Shown here piece after piece: positions 1-11,284 of a stretch of 64,000 bases of DNA. Position 1 is the stretch's first letter; every line of letters begins with the position of its first letter. This stretch comes from Aquatica leii (lineage: Eukaryota > Arthropoda > Insecta > Coleoptera > Lampyridae), in NCBI GenBank assembly GCA_035610365.1, contig CM069436.1, positions 85,375,912 to 85,439,911 on the forward strand, written 5' to 3'. The notes under the pieces were generated by a model that was not told the DNA's origin, did no database searches, and saw only the letters and a program-made list of their open reading frames with translations. A program made the translations under genes and the position numbers.

Positions 1-129
1 TGGGGTAATACGCCACACTTCTGCTGGGTAATATGCCGCATGCACTATAAATGCGGCGTATTTATATTAAGGATGATTTGATGATTGATGCATTATGTAT
101 AAAAATTTTTGATTGCGATTGTTACAGAA

Positions 130-1823
130 TGCCTCCAAATTATGTCAAGAGAAATTTGCGGGCACAATGGAGCCTGGAAAACTTGCAGCAATTATGGACA
201 TAAGAGACAAGAAAGCATCTATTAGGGAAATATAAATGTAACTTTCCAGCTACGATGCGCGACATTCAGATCTTGGCATATAAGTTTGTGATCAGAAACG
301 CCATACCAAACACTTTCAACTATGTTAAACAACAGGCAGGTTATGACTGGATTATTGGATTTTTAAAAAGACACCCGGAAATAACAATCAGAAAGGCTCA
401 AGGGCTATCAATTGCCCGGATGAAAAGCATGAATAAGAAAGAAGTTGACGATTACTTTGGCCTTTTGAAGAATGTTTTCGATGAACATGGGTTTTACAAC
501 TGCCCCAGAAAAATATATAATTCTGACAAAACCGGTGTACAGCTTAACAATCCTCCAGATAAAGTACTTGCGTGCAAAGGAGCGAAGGCCGTATGCTGAG
601 TAACCAGCGCTGAAAAGGGGGAAACCATTACGGTGCTGAGTTGTGTAAATGCTGAAGGGCATTTTCTTCCACCGTATTGCATTTTTAAAGGGAAAAATAA
701 AAAACCAGAGTTTGAAGACGGGTTACCACTAGGAGGACAAGTAGTAATAGGCGAAAAGAGCGCCTATGTTACTTCAGCCATCTTTTTAAAGTGGCTTTAA
801 AAAGTATTTGTGCCTAAAAAAGATCCTGGAAAAGTACTTTTGATACTTGATGGTCATTCGTCTCATGTCTCAGACCCAGATGTACTTGATTACGCCACAA
901 GTAATGATGTGGTTCTTATGTGTCTTCCAATCCTTACTACCCTTTATCTGCAACCCTTGGATCGGTTTTTTTTTAAGCCACTAAAGACATATTGGCGTGA
1001 TGCTTGTGCTTCGTGGATACGGAATAATGCAGGCAGAAAATTCACTCGCTACCAGTTCCCTTCCCTGATTAATACTGCTTGGTCCAAAGCTGCCACAGTA
1101 CAAAACGGGGTGTCAGGTTTCAAGGCTTTTGGTATTAACCCACTAAACAAATCAGTTATTTCGGGTTATGCTTACCGATATAATGAAAATGAATCGAAAA
1201 CTCCAGTAACTGCAGTAACTCCAGTAACCCCTGCTGCAGCCACAGGTTCACCTACTTTGCCGGCGACTGTTCCTGTTTCTGCTTTGCCAACTACTGGTAA
1301 GGACCAAGAAATTACCACCAATCCTGCATTGCCAACTGCTCCTGTCGATCTCGAAAGTATTGCTGCTATTTCCTCTACCAGCTTTTACGCTATTCAAAGA
1401 ATCCCCACAATTTCTGGTCCCAGTGGGAGAGCTTCTAATCGCAAACAACAGCAGAAATTTTGACGTCCCTTAATGTCATTGCTGCCAAACGCACAATAAA
1501 AAATGAAAGCTACTGCTAAAAAAAAGCACAAAATGCCGCAAAAAAGAAGTTGCAAGCTACTAAAACCAAGACAAATTCACAACAAACTGTTCCGACAGCG
1601 GATTGAATCTTCAAGCAGTTCTTCCTCTGTTGAAATGAGTGTACACTCAACTGACGATGATCAAGATATCGTTGATGAAAGTGAGTACTGCAAACATTGT
1701 AATGGGTACTTTTTTGATAAGAATGGCCCTAAATGTGATTGGTTACAGTGCTTAAAATGTTCACGCTGGGTTTACGAAACTTGCACAAGTTCTGAAACAT
1801 TTTGCGAACACTGTAATCAATAG
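130..1823 (+). pseudogene. pogo-like DDE transposase with C-terminal PHD-like finger, broken
   Basis: Cut-and-paste transposase relic. An N-terminal psq-type HTH remnant starts at ATG 130 (MPPNYVKRNLRAQWSLENL) and is frameshifted. A CENP-B-like HTH follows (WIIGFLKRHPEI, about 345-390). The DDE_1 domain shows all three acidic positions: YNSDKTGVQL near 520, LLILDGHSSH near 840 and LQPLDRFFFKPLK near 955. Two in-frame stops interrupt the same frame (TGA 597-599, TAA 798-800). A Pro/Thr-rich linker runs about 1195-1460, then frameshifts lead to 1503-1823, which ends in a Cys-rich finger (CKHC, CLKCSRW, CEHC) of the PHD type. Insect pogo/Tigger proteins often carry such a finger (family knowledge). 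Non-functional as it stands. Confidence 0.88.
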
Positions 1824-1943
1824 ATTTCAATTTTTTGTTTTTAAGACCATTTTAAGAATCATTACTTACGTTTTACTATTATATATAACTTTTTTTTGTA
1901 ACATTGATGATAATAAAAAATATTTTCAATTTTATTGTGTTTG

Positions 1944-1978
1944 TTGCCATATTCCCGAGGTTGTTGGGTAATATGGCA
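1944..1978. repeat. Inverted pair of subterminal transposon motifs
   Basis: TTGCCATATTCCC and TGGGTAATATGGCA face each other across about 8 bp. A third related copy is at 2139-2150 and two lie at the window start. They probably are transposase-binding repeats of the pogo-like element (inference). Confidence 0.45.
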
Positions 1979-2344
1979 TTTTCTCTTTTTTCTTAATTGT
2001 ATCTTTTCTGAGTCTTTCATTATTTTTTGATACGGCGACTCCTGCTATATCATAGTTTACTAGTCGTACCATTTATCAAACATTAAAATTAAGTTCTAAT
2101 CTTAAAATTGGTTGACATAGTGTCACTAAAAATAATTGTTGCCATATTCCTCCGGTTTACCTTAGATTTCAAAGAATTGCCATTATTTGTTTTACATAGC
2201 ACCGCCCAATAGTAACTTTTTTGCATAGAATAATTTTTGATTGCAAACATATCAGTTTTTCTGTATCAGCTCTAATTTTTAAATAATAAGAAAGGTTTTT
2301 TTGAGAAAAAATGCACTCATCGTAGAAAAATATTTTTAAAAAAT

Positions 2345-3306
2345 ACAAACTTTTTTGAATTGTTTTAAAATGATTTTCCTGCTGCTGTTAAATGACAAAG
2401 TGCTACTCTAAATACTCTAGCAAAAATTGGTCATCATATGTGCCTTCCAGAGCCTCTGGAATCGTTCCTCCATAGTTCGAATATCTTGGTGGAATCGTTT
2501 GCTCTGTTATTTACTTCAATTATTTGTATATGCAGGAAAAAATCTAAACGGCTGTGCAATAATTGTATTTTGATGTTCATGATGCATCTAAGTCGCTGAA
2601 AGTAAGACAACATGTTCAATGCAACCTTCGCCCTTCTTATTGCCTAAGACATTTTAAATAACCCAAACAAACAAATCCCATGCATTTTTCTTAATACTGC
2701 TAAAATCAGGATTATTTAAGAATTTAAAAATTTTTTACCAGTAAAATGCGCCTGTTATAAGATTTTCTAAACTCAGATTCCAAATTTTTTTTGAAATATA
2801 CTTAAAACATTCACCGTTCTTGTTTATTGCTTAAAAATATTGTTTTATGAAATCTAATTTAATATACAGAGGTAGCAATATGATACAATCTCATGGTACT
2901 AAAGCTGTATTTATAGCATTTATACTATCTATAACTAATGCTTTCCCAGAAGGCGAATTTTTTCTTGTTCAATGTTCTAATTTAGTTCGGTTATCCCATA
3001 AAACAATAGTATTTGGTATAGTCACCTTGTTGTCTTACATCGTAATAATTTGAGGGTTTACGCCAAACCATTAGAGATTGAAATTTAAAGAAAAGATTAG
3101 TTCTTAGTGGTTGATAAACGTAATTTCCCAACATAGACTTTGCACACAATTTTGAGCACGCGGTACTTGTTTTTTGTATTTAATAGAAAACTAAAACACT
3201 TCCAATATGTTTGAGACATTCTAACAAAATTTAAAAAAAATATATTTACTACAGTATTACAAAACTCATTTGGATCATTAACGCAGGCCTTTCTTGATGA
3301 ATCCAT
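2345..3306 (-). pseudogene. Relic of an orphan repetitive arthropod protein family (Cys-rich N-terminus, RFHQDI...ME motif at C-terminus)
   Basis: Reading the minus strand from ATG 3306, the start is MDSSRKACVNDPNEFC. Pieces in shifting frames follow: ACSK-type Cys residues, VWRKPSNYYD (about 3030-3060), NGECFKYI (about 2800-2820) and KNAWDLFVWVI (about 2665-2700). Then come NVLGNKKGEG, NIKIQLLHSRLDFF (about 2540-2590) and RFHQDIRTMEERFQRLW (about 2450-2505), ending FC* at 2417 where the family usually continues with Trp. I recognise this order from a high-copy, functionally uncharacterised protein family in arthropod genomes. I know no proven role, though its copy number suggests it is carried by a mobile element. 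At least four frameshifts and several stops make this copy dead. Confidence 0.7.
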
Positions 3307-6024
3307 GATTGAAATTACAAAGATGTCTAAAATGCGATTGTAATAGATTAAAATTGATGTAGAAAGGATATGCACGTGGTATAGTCCAATTACTTAAAAA
3401 GTACATAAATGAGTCATAAAAATTTTACCTACGCGCATATACCAGCTAGTGACAAAGAAACAAGACTCACACTAAAACGAACGGACGCAACTGAACATGT
3501 AAACAACGCAGTAAACTTTCCTAAAACGCTTATAATAGACGTTTTTGCGCATTGTTTAGTTCTTGTTGTAAACTAACTTTGTCTGTATCTCAAAAACTGG
3601 AGCTGCTTAGAAAAAACCGAGTATAGATTCAAAATCAGTGACCTCCAAGCTCTAGGGCAAAATAAAAACTAGAAATCTACATAAAACTAAGTTAATGAAC
3701 AAATTTGATGAATTTAGTAATCAATGTAGTAGCAACATTATATTTCTGGTGAATTTTTTCAAAAAAAAATGTAATTTTACAAAAAGCAGCTTCTTTAAAA
3801 CAAGATGAGTAACAACTAAAAATATTTAGTGCTAAAACTTGAAAAAAGAAATTAACTATATATATAACAGTGACTTTTTCATCAAATTCATTAAAAAAAT
3901 TAGAAACGTAAGCTATTAAACAATTGGAACTAGTATAAAACTAATAATAAACAAAACCAAAATTTATAGAGGCAGATATACCTAACTGTATGCCAAAATA
4001 AAAAATGAATTTATCTGTTATTAATATAATAGTTAATGTTGCTAACTCTATTAAGTAAAAATTGATTTAAATAAAATTGTATTAATATTATAGTTACACA
4101 ATATAAATTTTATTATTTATTTAATAATTTAAATCATAGTAATATTTATACTAAGTTGACATTATTCTATAATTATTTTAAAAAATACTATAGATTTAAC
4201 ATATACTTACTTTTTTAGTATAATATTTATTAAAATTGAATTAGAAAAACATTAGTTTAAAACAAAATGATTAGATATTAAATATTAAAAATTTATAACA
4301 GAATACATGTACATATTTGTTTCCAATAATTGGAAATCATTAGTGAAATGAACGTATAAAAAAATCTTTAGTGTATGTTGTGTAAATATAAATAAAGTAT
4401 ATGTTAATACTATGTTATTTGATTACGCAATATATAAAAGCTATATGTATTTGTAAAAACACTAGAATTTTGATAATCAATTTTCTTATTGAGGTGTTGA
4501 GTTTTTGTAGCAATTTGCATAAACGTTAAATTAAACACATAAAACTTTAATTTGTATTTTTTATTCAATTATTTTAAAATTAAATTATATTAAATAAATA
4601 TTTTTTTTTATAAAAAATTTTTAAATTGTGTATGAAAATTTGTGTAAAACGTCATTTTGTCATAAAACAGTTTTAGTAACGCCAGCTAAGCATCACATTT
4701 TTCTTTGTTTTTCTTTTTTTTTTACACCCGTACTCGCAATATGTAAATGTTTAAATTATTGAAAAATTATCTATGGTTTATTTTGAAATTTGAACAAACG
4801 TTGGTCATTAAGCAGTCTTTAAATTTTTGCTGTATATAATGAACTAATCTCATGGTGTTTCAAAGAATATTGGTTAGCCTTTAGTAAAAATTTCAAATTT
4901 AGTTTTTTTGGAGCTTTTGTTTATTAATCTATAAAAGCTATGAATCGTTCAAAATCTATTTTCCTAACTTCATTTTTTTGTTACTGCCTGCATACACAGC
5001 TGGACGAGCAATGTGCACTATTAGTAACTTTTCCTTTCGGGGGTTTTCGAATATTGTATGTAACGCTATTAATAAAACAATTTATAGAAACCTTGTTGAT
5101 GTCTTTAAATTTTGGACAACTAACTATGTTATAATTAGAAATTGTATAGCTACACTTTATCGCTCTTTTAAAATTCACCGTTTTGAAATTTTACGTTATT
5201 CCTAACTAATATTCTGTCGTTACTAATTGAAGTGTTTTTTCAAATCGTTTTTGTACTTGGTATTGTCTTTGTTTACTTTTTTTCTTTAAACAGCAGCCGT
5301 ATTTCGCGTTCGAGTATAACACAGAACAATATTGTTTTGTTTCGTTTCGTTTATCTACTAGAACTTTTTCCGTATGTTTTTATGACTTTTTTGTCATTGT
5401 GTCTTTACTTAATAAAACACCAGATTATTAAATGATTCAAGTAGGCAATGCCAAAAACCAAATAAATAATAAAAAAATAAAAAATTAAGAACAAAAAGTT
5501 CACATTCCTTTTCTAATTTTATTTTTAAAATATGGTTTTCACAATACCTTTATTACCACATTTTACACAGTACACAATTTTTTTCAACGGAGGCTACATA
5601 ACTTCTCAGTAAACACGGATTGAAACTGTTACAGTCACAAAATTAAAACAATTGTTTCATTACGTTGTTTCGTGTTAGTTCCATTTTTATATCATTTACA
5701 TGTAACTGACAGTGAATAAATTGAAAGAGTTCCGATTTTTCATAATCATTTTTAAACCGTTTCAGTACTTGCAATTTTTTTCCCATAATCAGCAACCGTC
5801 TAAAAACTGATTTATTAAAACCGAATATTTTTTGAATAACTAGAATTGTTTGAAGATCGATTACATGAGATTGAATTATTTTCAAAACAGTGGAATCGTT
5901 TTAGTGAAAACCAATACTTTGTGATTAGTCAGCGTTAGTCGTTGCTATACTTTTGATTACTGTCGTCAACGCTTGCGCTGCAAATTGATATCTTTTCACT
6001 TGTTCGGTTGTAGTTTGATAAGTG
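3307..6024. other. AT-rich stretch without recognised gene
   Basis: Very AT-rich DNA with only short open frames. The part next to the orphan pseudogene (about 3420-3660) is less AT-rich and could be that element's upstream flank. A pyrimidine-rich tract ending AAACAG at about 5293 looks like a splice acceptor, but no convincing exon follows. Confidence 0.5.
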
Positions 6025-6506
6025 ATGCTGTGTGTACAATTACGAAATGGAACAATAAACGGTAAGTCGAAACATTTTATTATAATCCATAAATGTAATC
6101 AATATTATTATCATTTTTGTTCTTTATGCATCATGTTTTAATTGGTATAAAAAAAATGTAAATTAACACACATGGTTGCGTTAAGGTAGATTATTGCATA
6201 ATCTGATGATACTTTAGGATTTATAATTGCAGTTTAATTCTTCAAGTTTTCTGTACGATTATGTACAGCTTAAGGTATTCACAGTGTTTTTATAACTTTC
6301 TTATGATTGCTAAAGTGATATTTATATTAAGTTTGTGTCGTTTTTGATTAAAAAAATGTAATTAATTTTGTGTAACTCGATGATTATGTATGTACATAAA
6401 ATGAAATATTTATTTCTATGTTACAGATGCGGTTAAAAGTTGCTACCCAACAGTAACTGATGCAGTTCTCGAGGCTTCCATAAAAAGACCACATCAAAGA
6501 AAGTAA
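6025..6506 (+). CDS. Candidate two-exon micro-gene, 38 aa, unknown function
   Basis: Exon 1 codes from ATG 6025 to 6061 and ends in a strong donor (ACG|GTAAGT). A 365-nt intron (6062-6426) ends TATGTTACAG. Exon 2 (6427-6506) continues in frame to TAA 6504-6506. The spliced frame reads MLCVQLRNGTIN, then DAVKSCYPTVTDAVLEASIK and RPHQRK. An AATAAA lies 42 nt past the stop. ATG 6025 is chosen because the codons just upstream in that frame include stops. Neither exon is long enough to be noticed as a plain ORF. I do not recognise the peptide. It could be a short host protein, the last exons of a longer transcript, or chance. The matching donor, acceptor, frame and polyA signal are the only support. 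Confidence 0.4.
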
Positions 6507-6547
6507 AAAACTCAATGTGATATTGTATTTAAAAATATTTATTGTGC

Positions 6548-6553
6548 AATAAA
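6548..6553 (+). terminator. Polyadenylation signal AATAAA
   Basis: Canonical AATAAA 42 nt downstream of the candidate micro-gene stop. Such hexamers are common by chance in AT-rich DNA, so it counts only together with the splice structure. Confidence 0.35.
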
Positions 6554-6559
6554 ATTTGA

Positions 6560-7254
6560 AACGTGCATTCGAAAATGTATTATTATATTATTGAAAGAAT
6601 TGTTTTAGTTCATTATTGAAACAAGAAAATCATATATTTATTGATCATTTAGTATCAGTTTAAGAACGAAGCTTTTAAAACGTAAACCGAATGCAACATT
6701 TGTTTTGCGACAGGTTTGAATTTAAAATACCGAAACTATATTGATTCAAATAAGTGAAACAGCGATGGACTTATAGCTATATTTTATTGCAGTTAGGTTT
6801 CTTTTAAGTTTGAAACAAGAGTAAATCATACTGTTTTTGTTTTGAAACTGTTACTAAACATTATCAATTTTGTGTTTATTGGGTTATGCTATTAGAGAAT
6901 GAGTAAATTTCTTTTGTTTTTGTATTGCCTGTTTGAAGCAGAAAAATCGCCATCCAAGCGTTTGTATTCTATATGAGTTTAACTTTGCACTAAAATTTTC
7001 TTTGAATAATGTTTCTCGATAAACCAATAGCATTTTGATATTATGGTCTCAATAAATCATTTTGTTGAAGTAACCAAACTTCTGGCGTCGCCTAGTATAA
7101 GAACAGTAAGTAGAACCTCATTTTAAGCTAAAAGAAGGTCTACCGCAGTAGTTTCACTGGTATACGTACTAAAAAGTTCTCGATTTTGATCTGCTATTTA
7201 CTCCAACACCCAATATGGGATAGACCTATTAACTAAGACCTAAACTAATACAAC
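6560..7254. other. AT-rich spacer, possible 3' LTR zone of the Copia element
   Basis: No gene recognised. The low-coordinate LTR of the minus-strand Copia element should fall here, but I could not pair it with a matching copy beyond 10750, so LTR limits are not given. Confidence 0.4.
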
Positions 7255-8410
7255 AGTTTTTATGCTTGTTACCATTTAAAGCTTTCGTAAGAGCATCTGC
7301 TGACATTTCTTCAGTAGGCATATAATTTAATATAATATCTTCTTTACTAATACATTCCCTTATAAAATAAAACTTTATGGCGATGTGCCGTTTTGTGAAA
7401 GACGGGATTTTCTAATAGTTTTATAGCGTGCTGACTATCACTATACAAAAGTACTGCTTCATTTGTAGTTATTTCATTTAAAAGCCCTCTCAGAAATATA
7501 GCCTCCTATCCTGCTTCTGCTACAGCTACATACTCCGCCTTTGTAGTCGATAAAGCAATGGAGTTTTGTTTTCTGCTTTCTCAGGATATGGTCGAGTTAT
7601 TGAATTTAAAGATATATTCCGAATAAAATTTTCTATCTTCTCCACTTGCCCAGTCAGCGTCAGCGTAACCTATAATGTTTTCAGAAACAGCTGTATAACT
7701 TAGTCCTAAGTGACGTGTACCTTTTAGGTATTTTAACACCCGCATTGCCATGATCCAATGCTCATCACTAACACATGTGTTTAACTGACTTAAATAGCTG
7801 ACGGCATACATAATGTCAGGACGTGTACAGGTACACACAGCTAGGTATATCAACGGAGGAACATCACTAACCATTTTATTCTTCTCTATTTTACGTCTTT
7901 CAATTAAAGGAGTCGATGCAACCTTAGCATCAGACATCCCAAATTTTTCCAGCAATCGGTCAATATACTTCGCCTGACATATTTGTATTTTTAAATCACA
8001 AACATTTATTAAAATGCTTAAAAAATCTCTTATTGGTCTTAGCCATGAAACACTTCATTTTTTTTTTCATTTTCATTATTTGAAATAACAAGAAAATCAT
8101 CCACATAAATAACTACTATAAAATGTGAATTGTTAACGCATTTAAAAAATATGCATAATTTATAACCAGATTTTTGAAAACACATACTTAATAAAAATTC
8201 TTTTACCTCCTTGTACTACACTCTTGATGATTGCTTGAAACCATAAAGCGCTTTCTTAAGCAAGCATACTTTATTAAGTCTTTCATAACATCCCTCTGGC
8301 AATTCCATATAAATACTTTCATTCAGACTCCTATGCAAGAAAGCAGACTCAACATCTAAATGATCTACTTTCATTTTGTATCTTACAGCTAAAGCAAGCA
8401 ATAATCTAAG
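7255..8410 (-). pseudogene. Copia reverse transcriptase and RNase H remnant
   Basis: RT pieces include VDHLDVESAFLH and LKKALYGFKQS (8216-8401), then VVIYVDDFLVISNN around 8096 with the catalytic YVDD intact. Next comes the family-typical stretch before RNase H: YLAVCTCTRPDIMYAVSYLS, and LKYLKGTRHLGLSYT. RNase H shows YADADWASGEDRK, IALSTTKAEYVAVAEAG (about 7510-7560) and ADALTKAL near 7290. Frame changes near 7600 and 7960-8210 separate the pieces. Together these polymerise cDNA and remove template RNA in an active element; this copy cannot. Confidence 0.88.
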
Positions 8411-9059
8411 CTAAGTCTAATAACAGAAGAAAAAGTCTCCTTATAATCTAGTTCATATTTTTGGGTAAACCCTTTAGCAACTAGCTTAGCCTTAAATCTA
8501 ACGTTTTTATCGCTATCAATCTTAACTTTAAAAACCCATCGATTTTTTACTACATTTGTATCAAGAAGTCTATCTACTAAAATCCATGTGTTATTAAAAT
8601 TTAACTAATTTAATTCCGATTTTATAGCCTATAGCTTCCATTTCTAGATTTCCGAACCTCAAAAATATTACTAAGTTCTACGTAACTTGAACACTTTTAA
8701 AGTACCTTCTTTCATCACTTGTATCTGTCAATATAGCCAGAGGTTCTCTAGTCTCTTCAACACCAGTATTTTCCTTTTCTTGACTTTCGAGGTTACTTGC
8801 TTCTCCAACTTCATTTGGATTTTGTAACATCACCATTGACAAACCATGACTGTTGAAAACCAATGAATCATCTGCATCAAAATTGTCGGTAACAAATATG
8901 CGAGTTTCTTGATAATCGCCAGCTAAGTTTAAACGACCCAATACTACCAAATCAGCTTTATAATTGCAACCCTCAGCACTAGCCTCTCTTGTTTTGTTGA
9001 CTTCTTACAATCGTTTGTTGTGATGGAGTCCACCTCTAAAACCATCTTTTTAATGGCAA

Positions 9060-9790
9060 TAACCTACAAAGTGACCAGGTGTACCTTTTTTATCCCATTT
9101 GTTTCCTCGTTCTTTTGGAACATGAACATAGCATTCTGTCCCGAACACTTTAAAATGTTCTAGACTGACGTATTTCTTTCCCATCTAGTGTTCAAAAGGT
9201 GACTTGCCTTCAACTCGAGTAAATCCAGTTCTGTTTAACACAAAAAATGGCAGTGGTAACCGCTTCTTCCCACAGATTTATTGGAAGACCTTTAGCATGT
9301 AACATGGATTATGCACTTTTACAACAAGTGTTCGGTTTTCTCGTTCGGCTTTCCCATTTTGTTCAGGTGTATAAGGCATCAAAAAACAAAGCCATGTTTC
9401 TCTAATACACGCATCACTTCTTTATTATCAAATTTGCGTCTACCATCAGTCATTAAACACTTAATTTGAATTCCGTTGGTGATACTTTCTTTAATAAAAA
9501 TTCTTAAGCCCTCAACTACTTCACCTTTTTGCTTGAAGAAAAATACTCGCCGGCACTTTGAGCAATCATCCTTTATACAGAGAAAATATTTGGATCCTCC
9601 TAATGATTCTTTCTGCATCAGTCCACAGACATCCGCATAAATAAGTTCACCGACTGTAGTTGTCTTATTCTGTCGATGGTGAAATGAACGTTGTTTCTGC
9701 TTGCCAAACACACATCCTTCACAAAAACTGTCATCACGCTTAACCTCAACATTATGTTGCTTAAGAAAAACTGTTACATGCTGCGTATCT
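9060..9790 (-). pseudogene. Copia integrase remnant
   Basis: The 110-residue open piece 9379-9711 reads QRSFHHRQNKTTTVGELIYA, DVCGLM, YFLCIKDDCSK and LMTDGRRKFDN. These match the integrase core: the first Asp lies in YADVCG and the second in LMTDG. A family GGEF-like Gly has become Arg in GRRKF. Downstream pieces toward 9060 continue in other frames (about 9120-9370 includes YTPEQNGK-like sequence). The zinc-binding HHCC start before 9711 is broken. Confidence 0.82.
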
Positions 9791-10139
9791 TGATGACATA
9801 AGCGCTCATGCTAAAGCTGTATGGGTTCCTTTTGTTTTGCTACTAAAACATGTTTGTTTTTTGCCAATTGAATATTTAATGTATACAAGCCATTGTATGA
9901 TGCAACTCCTGTAAACCGAATTATTCTATCCCTTACAAATGTACAGCCATTTTTATTTGCTTCAAATTTGTAACCCTTTTTGATTGTGCATTCTACAAAA
10001 AAGAGATTTCTTGATATTCCAGTAACAAATCATACATTTTCAATACGATTTGATTTCCATTCACTGCACCTCGACCCATAGCTGAAATGACTTGCTTGTT
10101 CCTAACTTGAATATCTTGGGGTGTTACAAACTCCTCATA

Positions 10140-10745
10140 ATCGCCCAACTATTCTTCATGCATCGTCATATGTGTGGAAGCACCTGAATCGGCCAACCTT
10201 TTGTCGCATCCCTCTATTTCATAAGTGCATACAAATGCATTATCACAATATAATTCTCTTTGTTGCTTGTCTCGTGAACGTTTAGGACAATTCTTAATAA
10301 AATGCCCAAACTCGTGACATTTTTAGCACTTGTATTTTTTTCTTTGCTTTTCTTTTTTTTTGAGCCTTTGAAGCAACCAAAGCAACACGTTCTTTATGTT
10401 TTTTTTTTATTTATTTATTTTTATTATTTTATTTTAACTAACATTAATTGCTCTAATAACAAATTAACTGCCCTCTCTGCCACTGGGATAAACTCCCAAA
10501 CATTTTTAAACTCAAAATATTTTACTAAAACTGTCGATAGAATACGACTCATTAAAAATAAATCCGGAAGCTTAGTTTTTACTAGACGTTCCAATTCATC
10601 ATTCAATTCAAAAAAATTTTTTTGCAACTTAGCAACATGCGTAGCCACATTTTCACAGAAAGTACACACCATGGTACATTGCAGTTTGTTACAAAGATAG
10701 GCAGCAAAAAAAACAACGTTGCCAATTTATATAAAAATAATACTC
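10140..10745 (-). pseudogene. Copia gag and protease remnant
   Basis: The gag part (10424-10672) contains LVKTKLPDLFLMSRILSTV and LLLEQLMLVKIK, typical of the UBN2-like Copia gag. A retroviral zinc knuckle C-X2-C-X4-H-X4-C follows (KC*KCHEFGHFIKNC, about 10285-10335) with one nonsense codon inside it. The aspartic protease active site is preserved as LADSGASTHM (10176-10190). In an active element these would form the particle and process the polyprotein. Confidence 0.82.
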
Positions 10746-10912
10746 CAACAATGACATTCTTCATTTATTAGAAGAAAAGCAAGAATTAAAATTTACTTTA
10801 TGTTAACGTGTTACGCGCTTAATTAAAAAAATATTATACTGGGTGTTGAAAAACAAATGTAAACTGCATTTATTTTATTCTATAGTTACACGCGATGCAA
10901 ATTTACTAAATA

Positions 10913-10918
10913 TTTTAT
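10913..10918 (-). terminator. Polyadenylation signal AATAAA (minus strand)
   Basis: AATAAA on the minus strand 34 nt past the proposed stop at 10952-10954, the right place for the candidate host transcript. Confidence 0.35.
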
Positions 10919-10951
10919 TCTAAACAATTCATCCTCCAACGTTTGTATCTT

Positions 10952-11284
10952 TTAAAGGCGCATTGATATGGTAACTTTCTGCTAAAACATTTTTTTTTGG
11001 TTTTTATTTAATTCACTTACAATTTTGGTTTTTTTTACGTTGAATTTTTTTAGATCAATATCGAGAGTTTTTCGAAACTCGTAGGGTAAGCTTAAATAGA
11101 CTATAGTGTGCGATCCGGCAGTATCGCACACTGCCCCTTCAGGATTCGTCTCTTCCGTTAAACTTATCGTAACTTTATCACACCCAGTCAAATCCTTTAC
11201 AGTTTCCAAAAGCTTTTTATATACAGACAATTGACTGACAAAGCGTACTTGAGGTTTGTCTTTTTTAGATACTTTGAATAAATT
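10952..11284 (-). CDS. Candidate last two exons of a host gene, unknown product
   Basis: Minus strand. An open 88-codon block (11021-11284) follows a TTATAG acceptor, begins right after an in-frame stop and ends at donor GTAAGTGA. A 39-42 nt intron ends in a tandem acceptor TAGCAG. The final exon (10952-10981) adds QKVTISMRL and TAA, and an AATAAA follows 34 nt later. Block peptides include PQVRFVSQLSVYKKLLETVK and DLTGCDKVTISLTEETNPEG, and it ends KKFNVKKTKI. It is about 264 nt, unusually open and less AT-rich than its surroundings, and I cannot assign it to any transposon family. It could also be a fragment of an unrecognised element. Upstream exons were not found. Confidence 0.42.

Larger units (their letters stand above)
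1..2165 (+). mobile_element. pogo/Tigger-like DNA transposon (5' end cut by window edge)
   Basis: The unit is defined by the transposase relic inside it and by a recurring motif near both edges. GGGTAATATGCC-type copies lie at about 2-14 and 28-41, and GGGTAATATGGCA or its reverse complement at 1944-1956, 1965-1978 and 2139-2150. Terminal or subterminal repeats of this kind are typical transposase-binding sites (family knowledge). The left end probably lies at or just outside the window, so no target duplication can be checked. Outer limits are inferred. Confidence 0.6.
7255..10745 (-). mobile_element. Ty1/copia-type LTR retrotransposon, degenerate
   Basis: Domains occur in Copia order along the minus strand: gag (10424-10745), a CCHC knuckle (about 10285-10335), protease with DSGAS (10176-10190), integrase (9379-9711), RT with YVDD (8096-8107) and RNase H (7255-7955). 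Integrase before RT is diagnostic of Ty1/copia rather than Ty3/gypsy. Coding is broken by many stops and frameshifts. The high-coordinate end lies about 200 bp downstream of a candidate host 3' end on the same strand. I did not find a convincing LTR pair, so the limits are those of the coding remnants. Confidence 0.9.

Noticed and set aside
7062-10860. TGTTGA words at 7062 and 10844 as Copia LTR starts
   Set aside because: The sequences following them do not match each other, so they are not an LTR pair.
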